Assembly: GCA_033297205.1 (NCBI GenBank)
Contig: MU859215.1
Span: forward strand, 1-64,000
Direction of reading: 5' to 3'
From: Pseudoneurospora amorphoporcata
Lineage: Eukaryota; Ascomycota; Sordariomycetes; Sordariales; Sordariaceae
Length of the DNA: 64,000 bases
In this document: piece by piece, positions 12,429 through 27,400 of the stretch
Numbering within the stretch: position 1 is the stretch's first letter
Layout of the letters: each line of letters opens with the position of its first letter
The notes under the pieces: generated by a model
Told to the model about the DNA's origin: nothing
Databases searched by the model: none
The model's input: only the letters and a program-made list of their open reading frames with translations
Position numbers and translations under genes: made by a program

Positions 12429-15400
12429 ATGATTCCGCGAGACCAACATCGCCGGAGCCCCGAGAGGGAGCGTCGCCGACGCGCTGACCGCCGCCAGTCC
12501 AGAGAGCAGCTCGCCGCTGCCACCCTCGCCGCCGCCGCCGTCGGCCATACTGCTGCTGCCGACCCGTCCTCCTCCAACCGATCCCGCGCCAACTCCAGCA
12601 CTTCGTCTTCCGCCGTCACCTCCTCCGATGAAGACAGCGCCCCCAAAAACACCGGATGGGGCTTCCGCTCTTTCTTTTCCTTGGCATCCTCCAAGAAAGT
12701 ACGGAAGCGCCGATCCTTTCGAAAGAAGAACTACTCCTCGTCTTCCGTCGACAGCAACTTGGCCTATGGCGGCTACCAGTCCAGGTCTTCCCTGGAGTCG
12801 CAGAGAGGTGTCAGGAGAAGGAGCGGGCCCCAGAGGAAGATTAGCCAAACCTATTCCCAACACGACAAGGAGTATCAACAACACAAGGACCAGCCCAAGG
12901 ATCAGTACAATGACCATCATTACGAGCCTCAGCATGAGTACCAGCGCCCGGAATATGTGCCCCAGGATCAATATGCGCACTCTGACCAACACACACCACG
13001 ACCCTATGTGCCCGACGACCAGTCGAACCAGACCACACCACGACCACAGCACCCACAACAACCACATGTGCATCCCGAGCCGTACTATCGCCATCAGCAT
13101 CAGCAATACCACCAGCAGCAACCTCATGGTTATCACCACCCTTCACAATACCACCATGACCAGCCCGAATACGATCCAGAGCTCTTTACGCCTGATGGCC
13201 GACCCAACTTGGCCCGAACAAAGACCGACGAGGAGATTATCGAACTTGGGCGCAAGATTTCTGACCTTGCCAGGGCTTCCAACCTCCGTGATTTGGAAAG
13301 GGCTGGCAAGCAACGGCCATCCCAGCTGGTAGGTGCCGCGACCGCCATCTCCAACTTCCGCCGCCAGAATGCGAGGAGGAATGGACGCCGAGGCCTTGCT
13401 CCCTCCAAGTCCAAAAAACGCAACGAGCAAAATGACCATGATCAGGGCTGGGACACGGCTTCGGATTCGGACTCCGACTCGGGTGACAACACGGAAGAGG
13501 CCAGCGCTAGTGACTCTGATCTCGCCTATGGTTCGTCACCTCACTACTCGGACGATAAGCTGTCTTCTCCCCCGGCTGCCGCACCTCCACCACCAGCCAT
13601 CAGTCCTCAGAAACCCTATGTCAGGAACAAGGCCGTCGATCCCTCCAAGTTTGGTCCCGTCAACTCCTTGAACGGTTTTGTGACTCCCTTGAATAGCTTC
13701 CGGCCGACTGAGAGTGCGCCCCCACCTCGTCAGTCTAAGCCGTGGCTTAACAGATTCGAGAACGATCCTCTTCCGGAACACCCTACCCCGGCGGACGAGC
13801 TTGACACGCCGATGCAGATGGTCTACCCGGTCGCTACCCCGGATCCTCACAGGTTCGATGCCGTCACCAGTCCAACCCTGGTATCCGGCTCACCTCTGAT
13901 CACGTCGCGACCCGTTGCTGTTGCCATCCAGGCCCCCAAGCCCCGTGTTCCGGTCTCGACACGTGCCCTGGAGGAACACCAAATGCCGCGCCAGAGATCC
14001 GCCGATGGTAGGCATCTTGTGGCCGACTCTGCCTTGGCCAAGTCTGTTGGAACCGCAGCTGATAAACATGAAGTAATCCAAGATGATACGCCGCCCTCCA
14101 ACTACCGACAACATCGTTCACGTGCTTCTGATATGAGCACTGGTTCCGCTCATCCGTCTCAAGCCTCTCACCATTCTCATACTTCCCACACCTCTCACGT
14201 TCCAGTCCATGTCCAAGTCCCGCTCCCTACGACCCGTGACCTCGAGTTCGATGATTGGCACGACTTCGAAGACCGCCACAACCGCCTAGCCTCCGATGTC
14301 CCCAAGTTTACCGACCCAGCTGCTGCCGGTGTTGCCGCTACCCTCATCGGCACCGCCCTTTTCCAGGACCGACACCGACGGGACGACGAAGAGGAACGCA
14401 GCCTGGACCCCAACCACGTTCTGGCTGAGTACAAGGCACGCGTACAGCAGGAGGAAGAGCAGCGCCGGAAAGCCGAGGAGGCCGAGAAGGAGCGCCTTGA
14501 AAAGGAACGCCAAGAACGGGAGGCCCGTGCTGCCGCTGCCATCAAGCGGGAGCGTGAGGCTCGTGAAGCTCAGGAGGCTGCTGAACGGGAGGCTCGCGAG
14601 AAGCAGGAGGCAGAGGAGCGTGCCGCTGCCGCTGCTCTGGAACTCGCCGCGCAGAGAGAACGCGAGGAGCGGGAAGCGCGTGAGGCACTTGAGAAGATGC
14701 AGAAGGAGGCTGAAGAACGGGCTGCTGCTGCTGCTGCCGCTCAACGGGAACTCGAAGCTCTTGAAAAGGCTCGTCGCGAAGCCCAGGAACGCCAAGTTCA
14801 GGAAGCCATTGAGAAGGCCCGCCGTGAAGCGTTGGAACGCGCAGCCGCTGCGGAGGAGCGGGAACGTCAAGAACGCGAGCATCTCGAGAAAGTCCGTCGC
14901 GAGGCGGAGGATCTTGCTATTGCTGCCCGGCGAGAGCTCGAGACCCGTGAATCTGCGATTGAGGCCGTTGCCAAGGAAGCTAGGCGCCTCCGTGACGAAG
15001 CCGATTATCGTGAGCAGTACGAACGCCGTGTCCGAGAGGCTCGTGAAATGCAGTACAAGGAGGAACGCCGGATGCACGATGCTCGATATCGCGCTGAGCG
15101 GGACAACATGGTGGTCGATGTTGAGCCCAGGCACCGTAGCACTAGCAGGCAACCGAGGGATGAGTCTCCCGAGGGAAAGCGCTCCAGTACAGCTAAGGAG
15201 ACTGACCGGGAGGAGCATCACCGCTCCAAGCCTCAGGCTGCTGTTACCATCATCAACGAGCGCGATGCTCCGAAAGACGAACCCAAGCCCAAGGTCGAAG
15301 AGCCCACCCGATCCGTTCCGGAAAAGAAGAAGCGAGAGAGTATGGGCGACACTCTGAACCCGAAGCCCAACAAGCCCAGCAAGGAGGAGAGACGTGCTAA

Positions 15401-18400
15401 GCGGGCCGAAACTCTCCGTCTCCTCGCCGAAATGCAGAAGGAACTCGAGCTCGAAAAGGAACGGGCTAGGAAGTTGGCCGAGCTTGAAGCCGCTGAGCAG
15501 CAGCAACAAGAGAAGCCCAAGGACGAGGAACCTCGCAAGTCCAGCTCACCCGTTGTGCCAGAGTCTTCGGAACCCCCCAAGGACCAGGTTAGTCCCGACT
15601 CCAAGGAAGCACCAGCTCCAGGACCATCCCCTTCCAAGTCCCCCTCAGGCGTAATTGACCCATTCCAATTTCAGGTTCCGGATGATGCCTTTGCCACTCC
15701 CGTTTATGCTACCCCGGCTAGGCCACTGACTCCCCAGGTCTACACGGTTCCCGAGCCTGATATCTTGCCTCCCATGCGCCATAAGGTAATCCGTCAATTA
15801 ACCGATCAGGAACTCGAGATTCGCGAGAGAGTGACTCGTCGTGACTCTTTTGAGATTGAGAAGCGTCAGGAGGAAATCCGCAGGAGCAGGAATGCATCTG
15901 AGCAGCCAACCGGGGACTATTTTGACCCAAAGACCCATTCCGAGGCGGACAGGAACACACCAACGCTGGAGGAGCCCGAACGTGAGCGGAGCCGAAGCCG
16001 TAACCGGGCGGGCAGCCGTGTCCGCGAGTCGGAGCCACTACGGGACATCACCGAGGAACCTGGCCGTGCCCGCAGCCGAAGCCGTCAACCCAGTCACGTT
16101 CGCGAGGCGGAACCAAAGCCAGATCCTCAGGCCGAAGCCAACAAGTGGTATCGTGACTACATCAACAGCCAGCGGAAGGAACGCTTGGGCAGCAGCTCGC
16201 CTAACCGATCAGTCGTGGACAAGTATGACGGTTCCAAGTCCGAGCCCTCGTCACCTGTCATTGTCACAGCGGAGCCAACAATCATCACGGCCGAACCTAA
16301 ATGGGACACGGTCGAGCCTACAGATGATGGAAAGCCACGGAAGAGCAAGTACGCCGAACCCAACGCCGATGTGAAGATCGATCATGTCATTTTGCCGAGA
16401 GATCTGCATAGGTTCCTCACACCGGCGGAGCATCACTCCAGTCTCCATGCGCCCGCTGGTCAGCCGATGTTCAGTTCGAGAGATCCGTCGTGTGAGAGGG
16501 AGAGGCCGTTGTTGACTTTGGTGCTGCCAACGCCCGCGCCTACCCCGAATCCAGAACGCCAACGTCGGGTGCGCGAAAGACAGGCCGCCCGCGAGTCCGA
16601 GACAGGACCCGTCGCGGCTAAGCCTACCTCGGAGGAGCCCAAGCCAGCCCCCGCTGTCGCCGAAGGACCGAAGAAGCCGAACTACAGACTCAACGCCCGC
16701 GGTGAAATCGAAATCATGGCCCCGACCCCAACGGATGAAGACAACGAGTCGGTCAAGTCAGACGGGTGGGTGGAGCCCGTGGCTGATACCGGGTTGACGC
16801 ATGTTGTTGCGGACAGGTCGAGGCAAGCGGCCGTGGAAGCGATCAAGCGCGCGTTGTTGCAACCTAAAAAGGAGAGAAAGGCAAGCAGTGCTTGGGGAGC
16901 GCTTGGTGGTGCGCTGCTTAAGAAGGTTGCTGATGATAGGAAGGCCGCCGCTGAGAACGAGACTCCCGAAGTCGAGGAAAAGGTTGATGTCCCGGCTTCG
17001 GTTGTTGAGACCCCGATCATTGAAGAGAAGCAATCTGAAGAGCAGGAATCGCGGGAGCTCGAGCCCGAGACAAAGCCGGGTGAGGTTGCCGCACCGACAA
17101 AGGACCAACTACCCCGCCAAGCCCCGCATCCCCCTCCCGAGCCGCATCCGGAGCCGCACCACGACACGGCGCCGGTTCCCGCGATTACCATTCAGGAACC
17201 GGAGAGTCCCAAAGCGACTGAGTATGAAGAGCCTAAGGAGGAGCCTAAGGAGGAGCAGAGTGCGCTTCCCGAGAAGGAATCTCATGAAGAGAAAGAAGAC
17301 GAGGCTACGCGTCAGGTAAGAATCGACCACCGTTGTAAGGGGATCATAACGATTGCTAACCCAGTTAACAGATTGTCCATGAACCAACAAGTAGCCCCGT
17401 TAGGCCCAAGGGCAAGCTCCCGAAAGGCCTCGTAGAGCCATCCATCTTCTCTCCTTACCGCCCTACCTTCTCCGATAACTTCGCCGATGTGGTTTGCGGC
17501 GAGAACCCGAACCCCGATACTCATGCCGATACCTATACTTGGCGCCGTGACGGCGTTGCAGCGGAGCCGGATACTCAAACTTCTGACGAGTGGGAGTCCC
17601 TTCCGCGAAAAGCGGAAATTGATGAGGACGAAACCACGACGAACCCAAAGAGGACGTTCAATCCGGACAACCGAGAGCCACCAGATCGGCTGGGAAAGGA
17701 GTTCTCGTTCGAGGTTGTGGAGCGTGAGGACTCCCAGACCTATCCCTCTGATGAGACTGCGAGGGAAGGCGAGAAGGTCAGCACTGAGCATAATGGTGTT
17801 TCGAACCGCCGACCCAGCCATGAGTTCATCGATTTCCTGAAGAACCAGACCAATGGTTCGACATCGGACGGCAAGCAAGACCACATTATTTCCACCACCG
17901 AGTTGAGCGGCAACAACGAGGAGCAGTCTTTTTTAGGTAATGCCGGCACCCATGGCGCAGGTGCCGGCTCGGCAGAAGATTCGGAGGCTGCGACCGCTTC
18001 TGAGAGCAAGGAAGCGGAGGCCCAGATTCTCCCTCGCCCAAATGCCACCCAGGCCTCCATGGATAGTATCCCCGTCGCTAAAACACCACACAGCGGCAGC
18101 AATGCCGGCTCGGACAGTGCCCCCGAGCCAGCTCAACAACTGCGACACACGGATTCTCGGTTTATCGACCCTGAAGTCCTAGTCCAAAGACCCATCACCC
18201 CCGCCATCGACCCTCAATATGGCGATCTCCTTCCTTTACCTCCTTACCCTACTCTCATGGGACCTGGGTACCGCTACCTCGCAGACTTGCTCTCGCCGCT
18301 TGACTTTGATCTCGAACACCTTCCTGCCCTGCCGGAAAGCAGACCTTCTACCCCGCCACCTATGTCTGGTTCTGGCTCTTCTCGAAGCAGCTCATTTAAG

Positions 18401-21400
18401 GCTGCCGTAACAGCAATGATGGGTACCCAGTCCATGATCAGGAGCAGACAGAGGGGTCACACTCGCAGCCGTAGTGCGCTCGATGGAACCACTGCCGCAG
18501 TGAGAGTCCCAAGCCAGACTGCTGTGCCTATCCAGTTCCGTCTGAAGGGCGGGAAGAGGTCAGGGTCAGCGCATTCAATTCCACCTCGTGAAGCCTGGGG
18601 ACAGGGACAGTCACCTGTTTCAAGGCCGTCTAGTGCCCATGGTGACGCTTTCGGTGGGACAACTTTCCCGGTCAGGAGCAAGCCGAGGCCGAGTTCTTGG
18701 GAGAGCTCGATGAGGGAGATGAAGCCTTTGTATCTGGTTGAACGAACCAATGCTGCTACTGCTACTGCTGTGTCTGTGTCGGCGCCGGTGCCGGTTGAGG
18801 TTGTTGATACTGATGAGGCTCTCCCCCTGCCGGAAAGCTTTGAGCTGCCGGATGATGATGATTTGGATTTACTGCCCGCTTTGCCAGAGAGTGCGCCGGA
18901 GAGTGATGCCGAAAGCTCGCCTATCATCAACCCTGTGAAGAATCTCTCCAAGGATTTACCCGTTGATGAGGTCCTCAAGCAGGTCCAAGTCCCTAGCCTC
19001 GCTCCTGCTGAGACTGAGAGGGCTCTTCCTGCCCTTGGCCCTGAGACTGTCAAGCTCCCTGTTGACGAGGATCTGGATTTGTTGCCGGCTTTGCCTGAGT
19101 CTCCGATAACTGAGGCCGCTGTGCCTGTGGCGGCTTTGCCCGTGTCGTCAGCTGTTCCTGAAGTTCCCGAGGAGGCTTTTGATCTGCCCAAAGTCTCCAA
19201 GGCGGTTGAAGTTGAGGATGAAGTCCCAGCTGCTGTATCCGTTCCAACTGAACAGGCTCTTCGCGCTTCTGCTCCTGAGGAAGTCACGCTCCCTGTTGAC
19301 GAAGATCTGGATTTGCTACCGTCTTTACCTGAATCTCCGATAACTGAGACTGCTGTGCCTGTCCCTTTGCCGGCAGTTACCCCAGAGACAGTCAAGCTCC
19401 CAGTTGACGAAGACCTCGATCTCCTCCCTGCTTTGCCTCAGTCACCGACAACCGAGGCTGCTGTGCCTGTTTCCTTGCCAGCGGTTATGCCAGAGGTTGT
19501 TGAGGAAGCGCCGAAGGCTACTGAAGCTTCTGAAGCGGTTGAAGTCCCCAAGACTATTCAGATCCCAGCTCCGGTTGAGAGGGATCTTCAAGTACTTCCT
19601 TCTCCTCAAACAGTCAAGCTTCCTGTTGATGAAGATCTTGATCTCCTCCCAGCTCTTCCCGAAAGTGGTCCTGCTTCACCTACTCTTCGCGAGCCAGCCT
19701 CTCCTGTTTTCGTTGGTGAGGATGAAGCTTTCGCAACTCCCGCTGAGGAAGCTGTCCCTGTGCCGGAGGCTGTCAAGCTTCCAGAGGATGTCAGGCTTCC
19801 TGTTGATGAGGACCTGGATCTCCTTCCCGCTTTGCCTGATAGCGTTGCTGCCTCCCCAACTACAGAGACCGCGCCCGTTTCTCTGCCGATCTCGGACTCA
19901 GAGGTTGCTGAGGAAACGGAGGAGACGCCGAAGGCTGTGGAAGGACCAAACGCCGTGGCCCGGGAAATCTTGGCCCCAGAAAATGTCAAGCTTCCTGTTG
20001 ATGAGGATCTTGATCTTCTTCCGGCTCTGCCTGATTCTCCGGCAGTTGAGACTACGCCTTCTTTGCCCGTCCCGGCTCCCCAAGTTGGACAGATCTCGAG
20101 GGCTATCGAGATACCACAGACGATTGAAGTCCCGGTTACTGTCGCTCCGGATCCGGAGGCGGTTGAGCTTCCTGTTGATGAGGACCTTGATCTTTTACCT
20201 GCCCTTCCAGACAGCCTTGCCACTTCCCCGACAACTGAAACTATCACATCCGTACCGGTGTTGTCTCGGGAAGTCGAGGTAGCTGAGGAAACGCCCAAGG
20301 CCGCCATTGAGCGTGAGGTCCTGGTCCCGGAAAATATCAAGCTACCGGTTGACGAGGATCTTGATCTTCTCCCCGCTCTGCCTGACAGCATCGCTACCTC
20401 CCCGACAGCCGCGACTATGCCATCTCTGCCTGTCCTGGCCTCCGAAGTCGCAAAAGCGCCCAAGACAATTCAGGTTGCTCCCGAGACTATTACGCTCCCG
20501 GCTGATGAGGATCTTGATATTCTGCCCGCACTCCCAGCAAGTGGCAATACTTCCCCAGAGAGAAGTCCTTCTCCTGTTCTCGAGAAGGCCGGCTCGCCGG
20601 TTATTGTTCCTGTCTCTAAACCTGAGCCTGAGACTGTAGAGCTACCGGTTGACCAAGACTTGGACTTTCTTCCTGCGCTCCCTGAAAGCGGTCCGGCGTC
20701 ACCTACGAAAGAATATGCCTCTTTGGCTACTTCGCCGGTTGTTTCTCCAGCCACTGAGAAGGAGATTGATAACGAGGCTGAGCCTGTATCGGAAGTTAGC
20801 CGTGAGTTGGAGGAGATGCCAAAAGAGGCTATGCCTGAGCCTGAGCTTCAACCTGAGGCTGTGTCCTTGCCGGCTGATGATGATTTGGATTTGCTACCTG
20901 CTTTGCCGGAGAGTGAGCCTGCTTCGCCTACCAAGGAGTATGCCTCGCTTGCTACTTCGCCGGTCGCTTCTCCTGCGCTTCTTAAGGAGACCGAGCCTGA
21001 GGCTGTCTCATTGCCGGTTGACGAAGATCTTGACCTCCTTCCCGCTCTTCCGGAGGGTGGCCCAGCCTCGCCCGCACTGGAGCATGTCTCCCGTCCCGCT
21101 TCGCCAGTGGCTGCCGTCTTCGAGAAAGAGCCTGCTCCTGAGGCCACCTCGGAGGCTGTCCGTGAAGCCATCCCTGAGCCTGAGAATGTAGCACTTCCTA
21201 AGGACCAAGATCTGGATTTGCTGCCTGCTCTTCCTGAGAGTAGCCCTGCGTCGCCTACTAGGGAACATGCTTCTCTTGCTACCTCGCCGGTCGTTGAGGC
21301 GGTCATCGAAAAGGAACCCATTGTCGAGGTTGTCCATGAAGTTGTCCCTGAGCTTCTACCGCTCCCGGTTGACCAAGACTTGGATCTTCTTCCTGCTCTT

Positions 21401-24400
21401 CCGGAGAGTATTCCGGCTTCGCCTACCAAGGAACACGCTTCCCTTGCCACGTCTCCTGTCATGGAAGCAGTCAATGAGCCCGTCGATGAGAGCATTTCTC
21501 AGGTTGAAGTTGTCCCTGAACTTCTGCCTCTTCCCAAGGATCAAGACTTGGATCTTCTCCCGGCCCTGCCTGAAAGCGCTCCTGCTTCGCCTACTAAGGA
21601 GTTTGCTTTCCCAGTTTCTTGTCCGGCTGAAATCCCTAGAGCTGCTCCCGAGGTTGTCTCCGAGGATATTTCCAACGCCCTCCCGGTTGAAATTGTCCCT
21701 GAACTTCTGCCTCTTCCCAAGGATCAAGACTTGGACCTGCTCCCTGCTCTCCCTGAGAGTGGTCCCAGCTCGCCTGTATCAAGGGAGTTCGCAACACCCG
21801 TGGCACAGCCCAAGGATATTTCAGCCGATGAACAAGTCAAGCAGCCTTCCAAGGACTCGGAGGATGTCTTGACAATCACCATCCCCGAGCCTGATTCCGT
21901 GCCACTTCCAGCTGAGTCTGACGACGGTCTCTGGGCCTTGCCTTCCCTGCCCCAGAGCCGCGCTAGTTCGGGATATGCCTCGCCTGTCACCGCTACTATC
22001 CCGATTGAAGAGATCTCCTCACCCGTCAAGGCCATCGAAGAGACATCCGAGCTGCCCATTTCCTTCAACCCCGAGACTATCCGCCTGCCATCTGACGACG
22101 GTCTCTGGGCCTTGCCTTCCCTGCCTGGAAGCCGCGAGGGATCAGGATACGCTTCGCCAGTTGCGGCTATGCCGAGCCTGGGCGTTGAGCCGCCCATGCG
22201 GGATCTTGAGGAGTACTTCCCTATTGATCACTCTGATCAAGAAGCTGCCGAGGAAATCTCGTCCAAGGTGCCGGTTGAGGAGGTTGAAACCGAGTTGCCG
22301 CTGCATAGCTTGCCTCAACTGCCCGCTGATGAGGATCTTGATCTCCTACCTGCTTTACCTGAGAGCCGAAGCGAGTCTCCCGAAATTGTCCAGCCGTCGA
22401 CGCCGAAGGTTGAAGAAGCTGTCAGTGAGCCAATTGAGAAGGCTATCGAAAGCACTCTATCAGAACCAGAACTGGTCTCTCTGCCGGTTGACGAGGACCT
22501 TGATCTCTTGCCACAGCTGCCAGAAAGCCGCAGTGACTCGCCTACCGCTCAGCCCTCAACCTCTCATATGGAAGAGGCTGTTGTCGAAGAGGTCAAGAAG
22601 GTTGTTGACGGCCCTGCTCTCGAGCGTAACCTGCCAGAGTCTGTTTCTCTGCCTGTTGATGAGGACCTTGATCTCCTACCTCAGCTCCCCGAAAGCAGAA
22701 GCAGTTCGCCTGGGTATGAACTTCTGCTTGTTGCGCCCGAGACTAAAGAGACTACTGAGAAGGCTGTTGGTCAAATCGAGCAACTCCCTGCCTTGCCTAC
22801 CGACGAGGATCTTGACCTTCTGCCTCAACTCCCCGAAAGCAGGAGTAGCTCACCTGGCTATGAACTTCCAGCTGCCATCCCCGAGCTCGAACAGGAGCAG
22901 ACTACCATCGACCATGTCGCCAAGGATTTCGTCCATGCCCAAGAGCCAGCTACTCCAGTTCTCTCTTCGCTACCAAGCCTCCCAATCGATGAAGATCTTG
23001 ATCTCAGACCTGAACTTCCCGCAAGCCGCGGTAGCTCTCTCGATTTGGCTGTTTCCCTGCCACTCGAGGACCAGGAGGTGTCTCAAGCTGAAGAAATTCC
23101 GAAGCAGCTTGACCTCTCTGAACTACCGGCTTTGCCTGTGGACCAAGATCTCGAACTTTTGCCTGAGCTTCCGGAGAGCAGGAATGAGTCGCCTGAGCCG
23201 CAACTTGAGACTATCCCGGTTGTCGTTCCTGAGCAAGTCGAGGAGGAGAAGGCCGAGGAGCAAGATTTGTCGAAATTGCCACCTCTGCCTGTCGACGAGG
23301 ATTTTGATCTCTTGCCTGCGTTGCCTGAGAGCAGGAACGAGTCTCCCGAGCCAGCTGTCTCTCTGCCCGTCACAGTTCCTGAGGAGGCCGACTTCTCCAA
23401 GTTGCCAGCACTACCTGTTGATGAGGACCTTGACATCCTCCCTGCGCTCCCTGAAAGCAGAAACGACTCTCCTGAACCTCAGCCCTCTTCATTGTCCAAG
23501 GCTATCTCGCCCGAGGTTCTACCTCTCCCGGCCGACGAAGACTTGGATCTTCTGCCTGAACTGCCGGAAAGCCGGGCCAGCACTCCTGATCAAGAGGCTT
23601 CACTGCTGCCAGTTGCTGCACCTAAATCTCCTTTGATCGAAAAGGTTATCAAGGATGTCATTGAAGTCCCTGTTCTTCCCGAACAGGACCTCTCGCGATT
23701 GCCGGCTCTACCAGCAGATGAAGACCTCGATATCCTCCCAGCCTTGCCAGACTCCCCTGCAGTTGACAACTTCCCTGAAGAGGAGACCCAGACCAGCCAG
23801 CTACTTGAGGAGCTGTTCACGCAACCTGCCTGGGAAGAGACGCAACCTACTCAGTTGTCCGATATCGTCGATGAAGACTACGCAGTTCCCGCAGTCAATG
23901 TTGACGAGGTGTCCAAGGACCTCTCCGACCTTCCAGCTCTACCAGAAAGCAGAAGCGGTACGCCACTCTCTGACCTGCCAGCACTTCCGGAGAGCAGATC
24001 CAGCAGCCGCTCTGAGGACATGGAGACGGCTCCTAGTCTCGAGGACCCCTTGGAACTCCCACCATTGCCGGAGAGCAGGGAAGATTCGCCTGAGCCAAAG
24101 TCACCTCTGCCTGTCCTTGGTGCCCAGCCGGCTACGGAGTCACTTGCGAAGCAGATCGCGCCTGGTCAACCATGGAACGAGGGCGAGACACAAGGTACGG
24201 GACAAACGAGCGAGAAATATCTAAACCAAGCTAACATTGATTTTACAGATGAACCCATCCCTACCTCCAACGATATCACCGTAGCTCACGTCCGCCGCGA
24301 CTCATCCGAAGCCGCCCATCCAGGCGACATCTACGAAAAGCCGTCCTCCCATAACCAAGCCAAGTCCCCCGTGCTTGTCGGCAACAATGACCCCAACGAG

Positions 24401-27400
24401 ATTGACTACAAGCTAGCCGAGACCATCTATGAGGACATGTGCGAGGATGACGCTTCTACGGTGGCTGCATCAGACGCTCCCAGCTTTTTGTCCGGCGCCA
24501 ACGCGGAACAGAAGGAGCAGATTGCTAAAGCCCTTGCGGGCGACTCCGAGGCTACTTCTAGCTTGAGCCCGGAGAGCTCCTTTAGGGTGTTGCAGTACCT
24601 GAAGAAGAGGGATGCGGCGATGAAGCAAGGGCAGACATATGAGGAGCCTGAGGAGGTTGTGCCGGGACCTTCGTCGCAGTATGAGGATGAAGAGGAGCAA
24701 GTTTCGCAGGAGATTGAGGAAGCGCTGGAGGTTGTTGAAGAGGTACAGTTTGTGACGTCCACGATTGCGGTGATACAGATTGCTAACCGTTTGTTTCCAC
24801 AGACCAAGAAAGCCAAGGGAGTATCATTCGTGTCTTTGGAGGATTCCGAGTCCGAGCCTACTCCCCCGGCTACCGAGAAGCCCAATGATCTCGAAGACGC
24901 AGCTACCGATGAAGACATGACATCTGACCAAAGCACTCCTCGCCAAGAACTTAGGATCGGCATTCCAGGCCCAAGCTCCAGGGTAGCCAATCTCGAAGCG
25001 GTCAACAATGAGCTCGAGAAGAATATTCCTGATAGCGAAGCCCAAGAAGAAGAAGAAGAAGAACCTTTCAAGACTTGGACCAACTACGAAGACAAGCACA
25101 CCGAGTCTGAGTCTGTAGCGAATCAGGAGAAGTCTAGCGGTGAACCCCAGCCCGGCTCCATCCTCGGAGGCGGTCTCGTCGCTGAGCCTGAGCGTGAGCG
25201 TGAGCGACAGCACCAGCGGCAACCAATGAGAGTATCCAGTCCCGATGACCAGTGGGGCACTCTTGGCGACCTGGACGGCTTGGATGATGAAAACGATGAT
25301 GATGATGTCAGCGAATACTCGCCCGGCGGTACTAATATGAAGCGGTACTCGCTTACTAGATTGCCGACATTTCCTGGTGTTACGGCTTTCTTGGGTAGGA
25401 ACTTCAGGACCAACTCGGAGCCGAACCCCCACCACCCGTCGGATGTGCCGGTGCAGGACGAGAGGGATTATTATTCTAGTGATGAACAGGAGATGTTGGG
25501 TGAGGAGTTGACACTGGAGAAGAGGTTGGATGGGGATGAGTTGGAGAAACGGTTGGAGGGGGTGAAGGTTGATGAGGAGGGGGATGCGAAGATTGGTGGA
25601 GAGGAGAAGAGTGGAGAGGTTGAGGGTGCTGATGAGTCGCAGACCGTGCCCGAACCGGAAAAGTCAGCGGAGAGCCAACCTGAGTCAGCGCAAGAAGCAG
25701 TTCCGACTGAAGAGCCCGAATCAACCGAGAAGAAGGGTAAGAAGAAGAAGAAGGGGAAGGGCAAAGCCGTTGAGCCGCAGCCGGAAAACGTGGAGCACGA
25801 AGCGCCAGTATCGACCACACAAGCTGACCTGGAGACAACACTAGCACTCGAAGTCGAAGAGCCCAAAGAACCGGAGCCGGAAGCCAAACCCGAGACCGAG
25901 GAGGCCGTCGAACCAGAGGCCGTACCCGCAACCAAGTCAAAGAAGAGTAAGAAGAACTCAAAGAAAAAGAAGAACAAGAGCGCTGCTGCTAGCATCGTCG
26001 AGGAACCAACCATTTCTGACACAGCAAACTCCACAGACGGACCCGGACTCGACCGGCACAGCACCTGGCCAGCGGTAAAGAGCGACGCCGTGTCAAGTGA
26101 AAGGAAGACAGCTCCGGAGAGCGAATCAAGTATGCAAAGCATGTTGTTACCTAGAGGTGAGGAATAGCTCTGTTGACATTTGATTTTGAAGCAGGAGAAG
26201 AAGCCCCGGCCCCCAAGGAGTCCACGGACAATACCACCACCCTCCCCGAGGAAACCCCTCTCCCCAAAAGCGGCGACCTCTCCCCTACTGATGATGGGCT
26301 CCAGCCACCTACTCGTACTACCGATGCAGCTCTTCCTGAAGCAATTGGCCTTGACACAAACCCACAAATACAGGATTCTTTGGATTCAGCAGAAAGCAGA
26401 CATCTCCCGAGCGAATCGCTTACCCCCCTGCCGGACCGTCAAGATACTACTGAGCCCACGGAGACTGCCAGTCAGGACGAGGATACGACTGCTACGACAA
26501 TTGCCACTGAGCGCGAACCGGAGACAGAGACCATCCCCATGGCCAAACAAGACGAGGCCACCACCACTGCCGACGAAAAGCAAACAGCTACAAACGGATT
26601 GGATGAAAATGGCTCTGTGACACCCACGCTGCAGGAGCATGTCTCTGATAACCACCAAGAAGGGGGACCACAGGGTGATGCGGAACAAGGCGTCCAAACT
26701 GCCCCAGAGCAACCAATCAGCCCTCAAGCCGATATTCCCCAGGATATGCAACCTGCAAAGAATCCCGATCCCATCCAAGAAGCCGCCTTGGAAGGTTCGG
26801 CGCAGCAAAGTGAATCCCAGACCGAAGATAAGGATAAACCTCAGGAGGAGTCAGCTACAGCACCACCAGATCTAGCCTCGCCGACATCAGAAACGTTCAC
26901 TCCCAGACTCCTGAGACGGTCAACTGCCAAGAAGGAAAAGATCAAGGCTGGAAAGATGTCCAACCCAGCTTCACCTACCATGGGCGCAGGCTGGGGCATC
27001 GCCAGCCCTCCCGCTCTAAACTTGGACAAGGCCCTCGAAGCCGCTGATCCCTTCGCAGCTGGAGACCTAGAAAAGCGCATGAGAACCGTTAGTGAAAACC
27101 GAGAAGCTGAGCGCTCAGCCAAGATTGCCGAGAAAGAAAAGCTCGAACGGGCGCTCTTCTTGCAACGCAGGTCTACCTTTGACAACGTTGGCAACTCACC
27201 GACATCCTCGCACAACAGTGTTCTCGGCTCGAGTTCTTCAGTGGTGACCGCCGCAGATGCTGGTGGGTCCGTTGCAGAGTCGGAGAGACCGACTTATGCG
27301 CTCAAGAGAGCTAGTACCGATAGGGCTGAGAAGAAAAAGATGATGAAGCTGGCTGCTGAGCAGCAGAAGAAGAAAAATAAAAAGTCTGATTGGCCTGATG

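Noticed and set aside
14286..15509. 407-codon minus-strand open frame opposite the LAH-1 coiled coil
   Set aside because: Leu/Ser/Phe-rich complement of Glu/Lys/Arg codons; a typical antisense shadow.
17925..17945. TTTTTTAG|GTAATG as a splice site inside lah-1 exon 2
   Set aside because: Looks like an acceptor followed by a donor, but no matching partner with a branch point was found and the frame is already continuous.
21975..23636. 553-codon open frame overlapping the LAH-1 repeats in another frame
   Set aside because: It is a Leu/Arg/Ser-rich shifted reading of the repetitive DEDLDLLPALPES codons; no domain, and the repeat codon pattern explains the lack of stops. Unlike the 28682-31258 case, it is not joined to any exon by splice sites.
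26157..26194. 38-nt intron alternative in lah-1
   Set aside because: Frame-compatible, but very short; the 65-nt version with a GTATGC donor is more typical.
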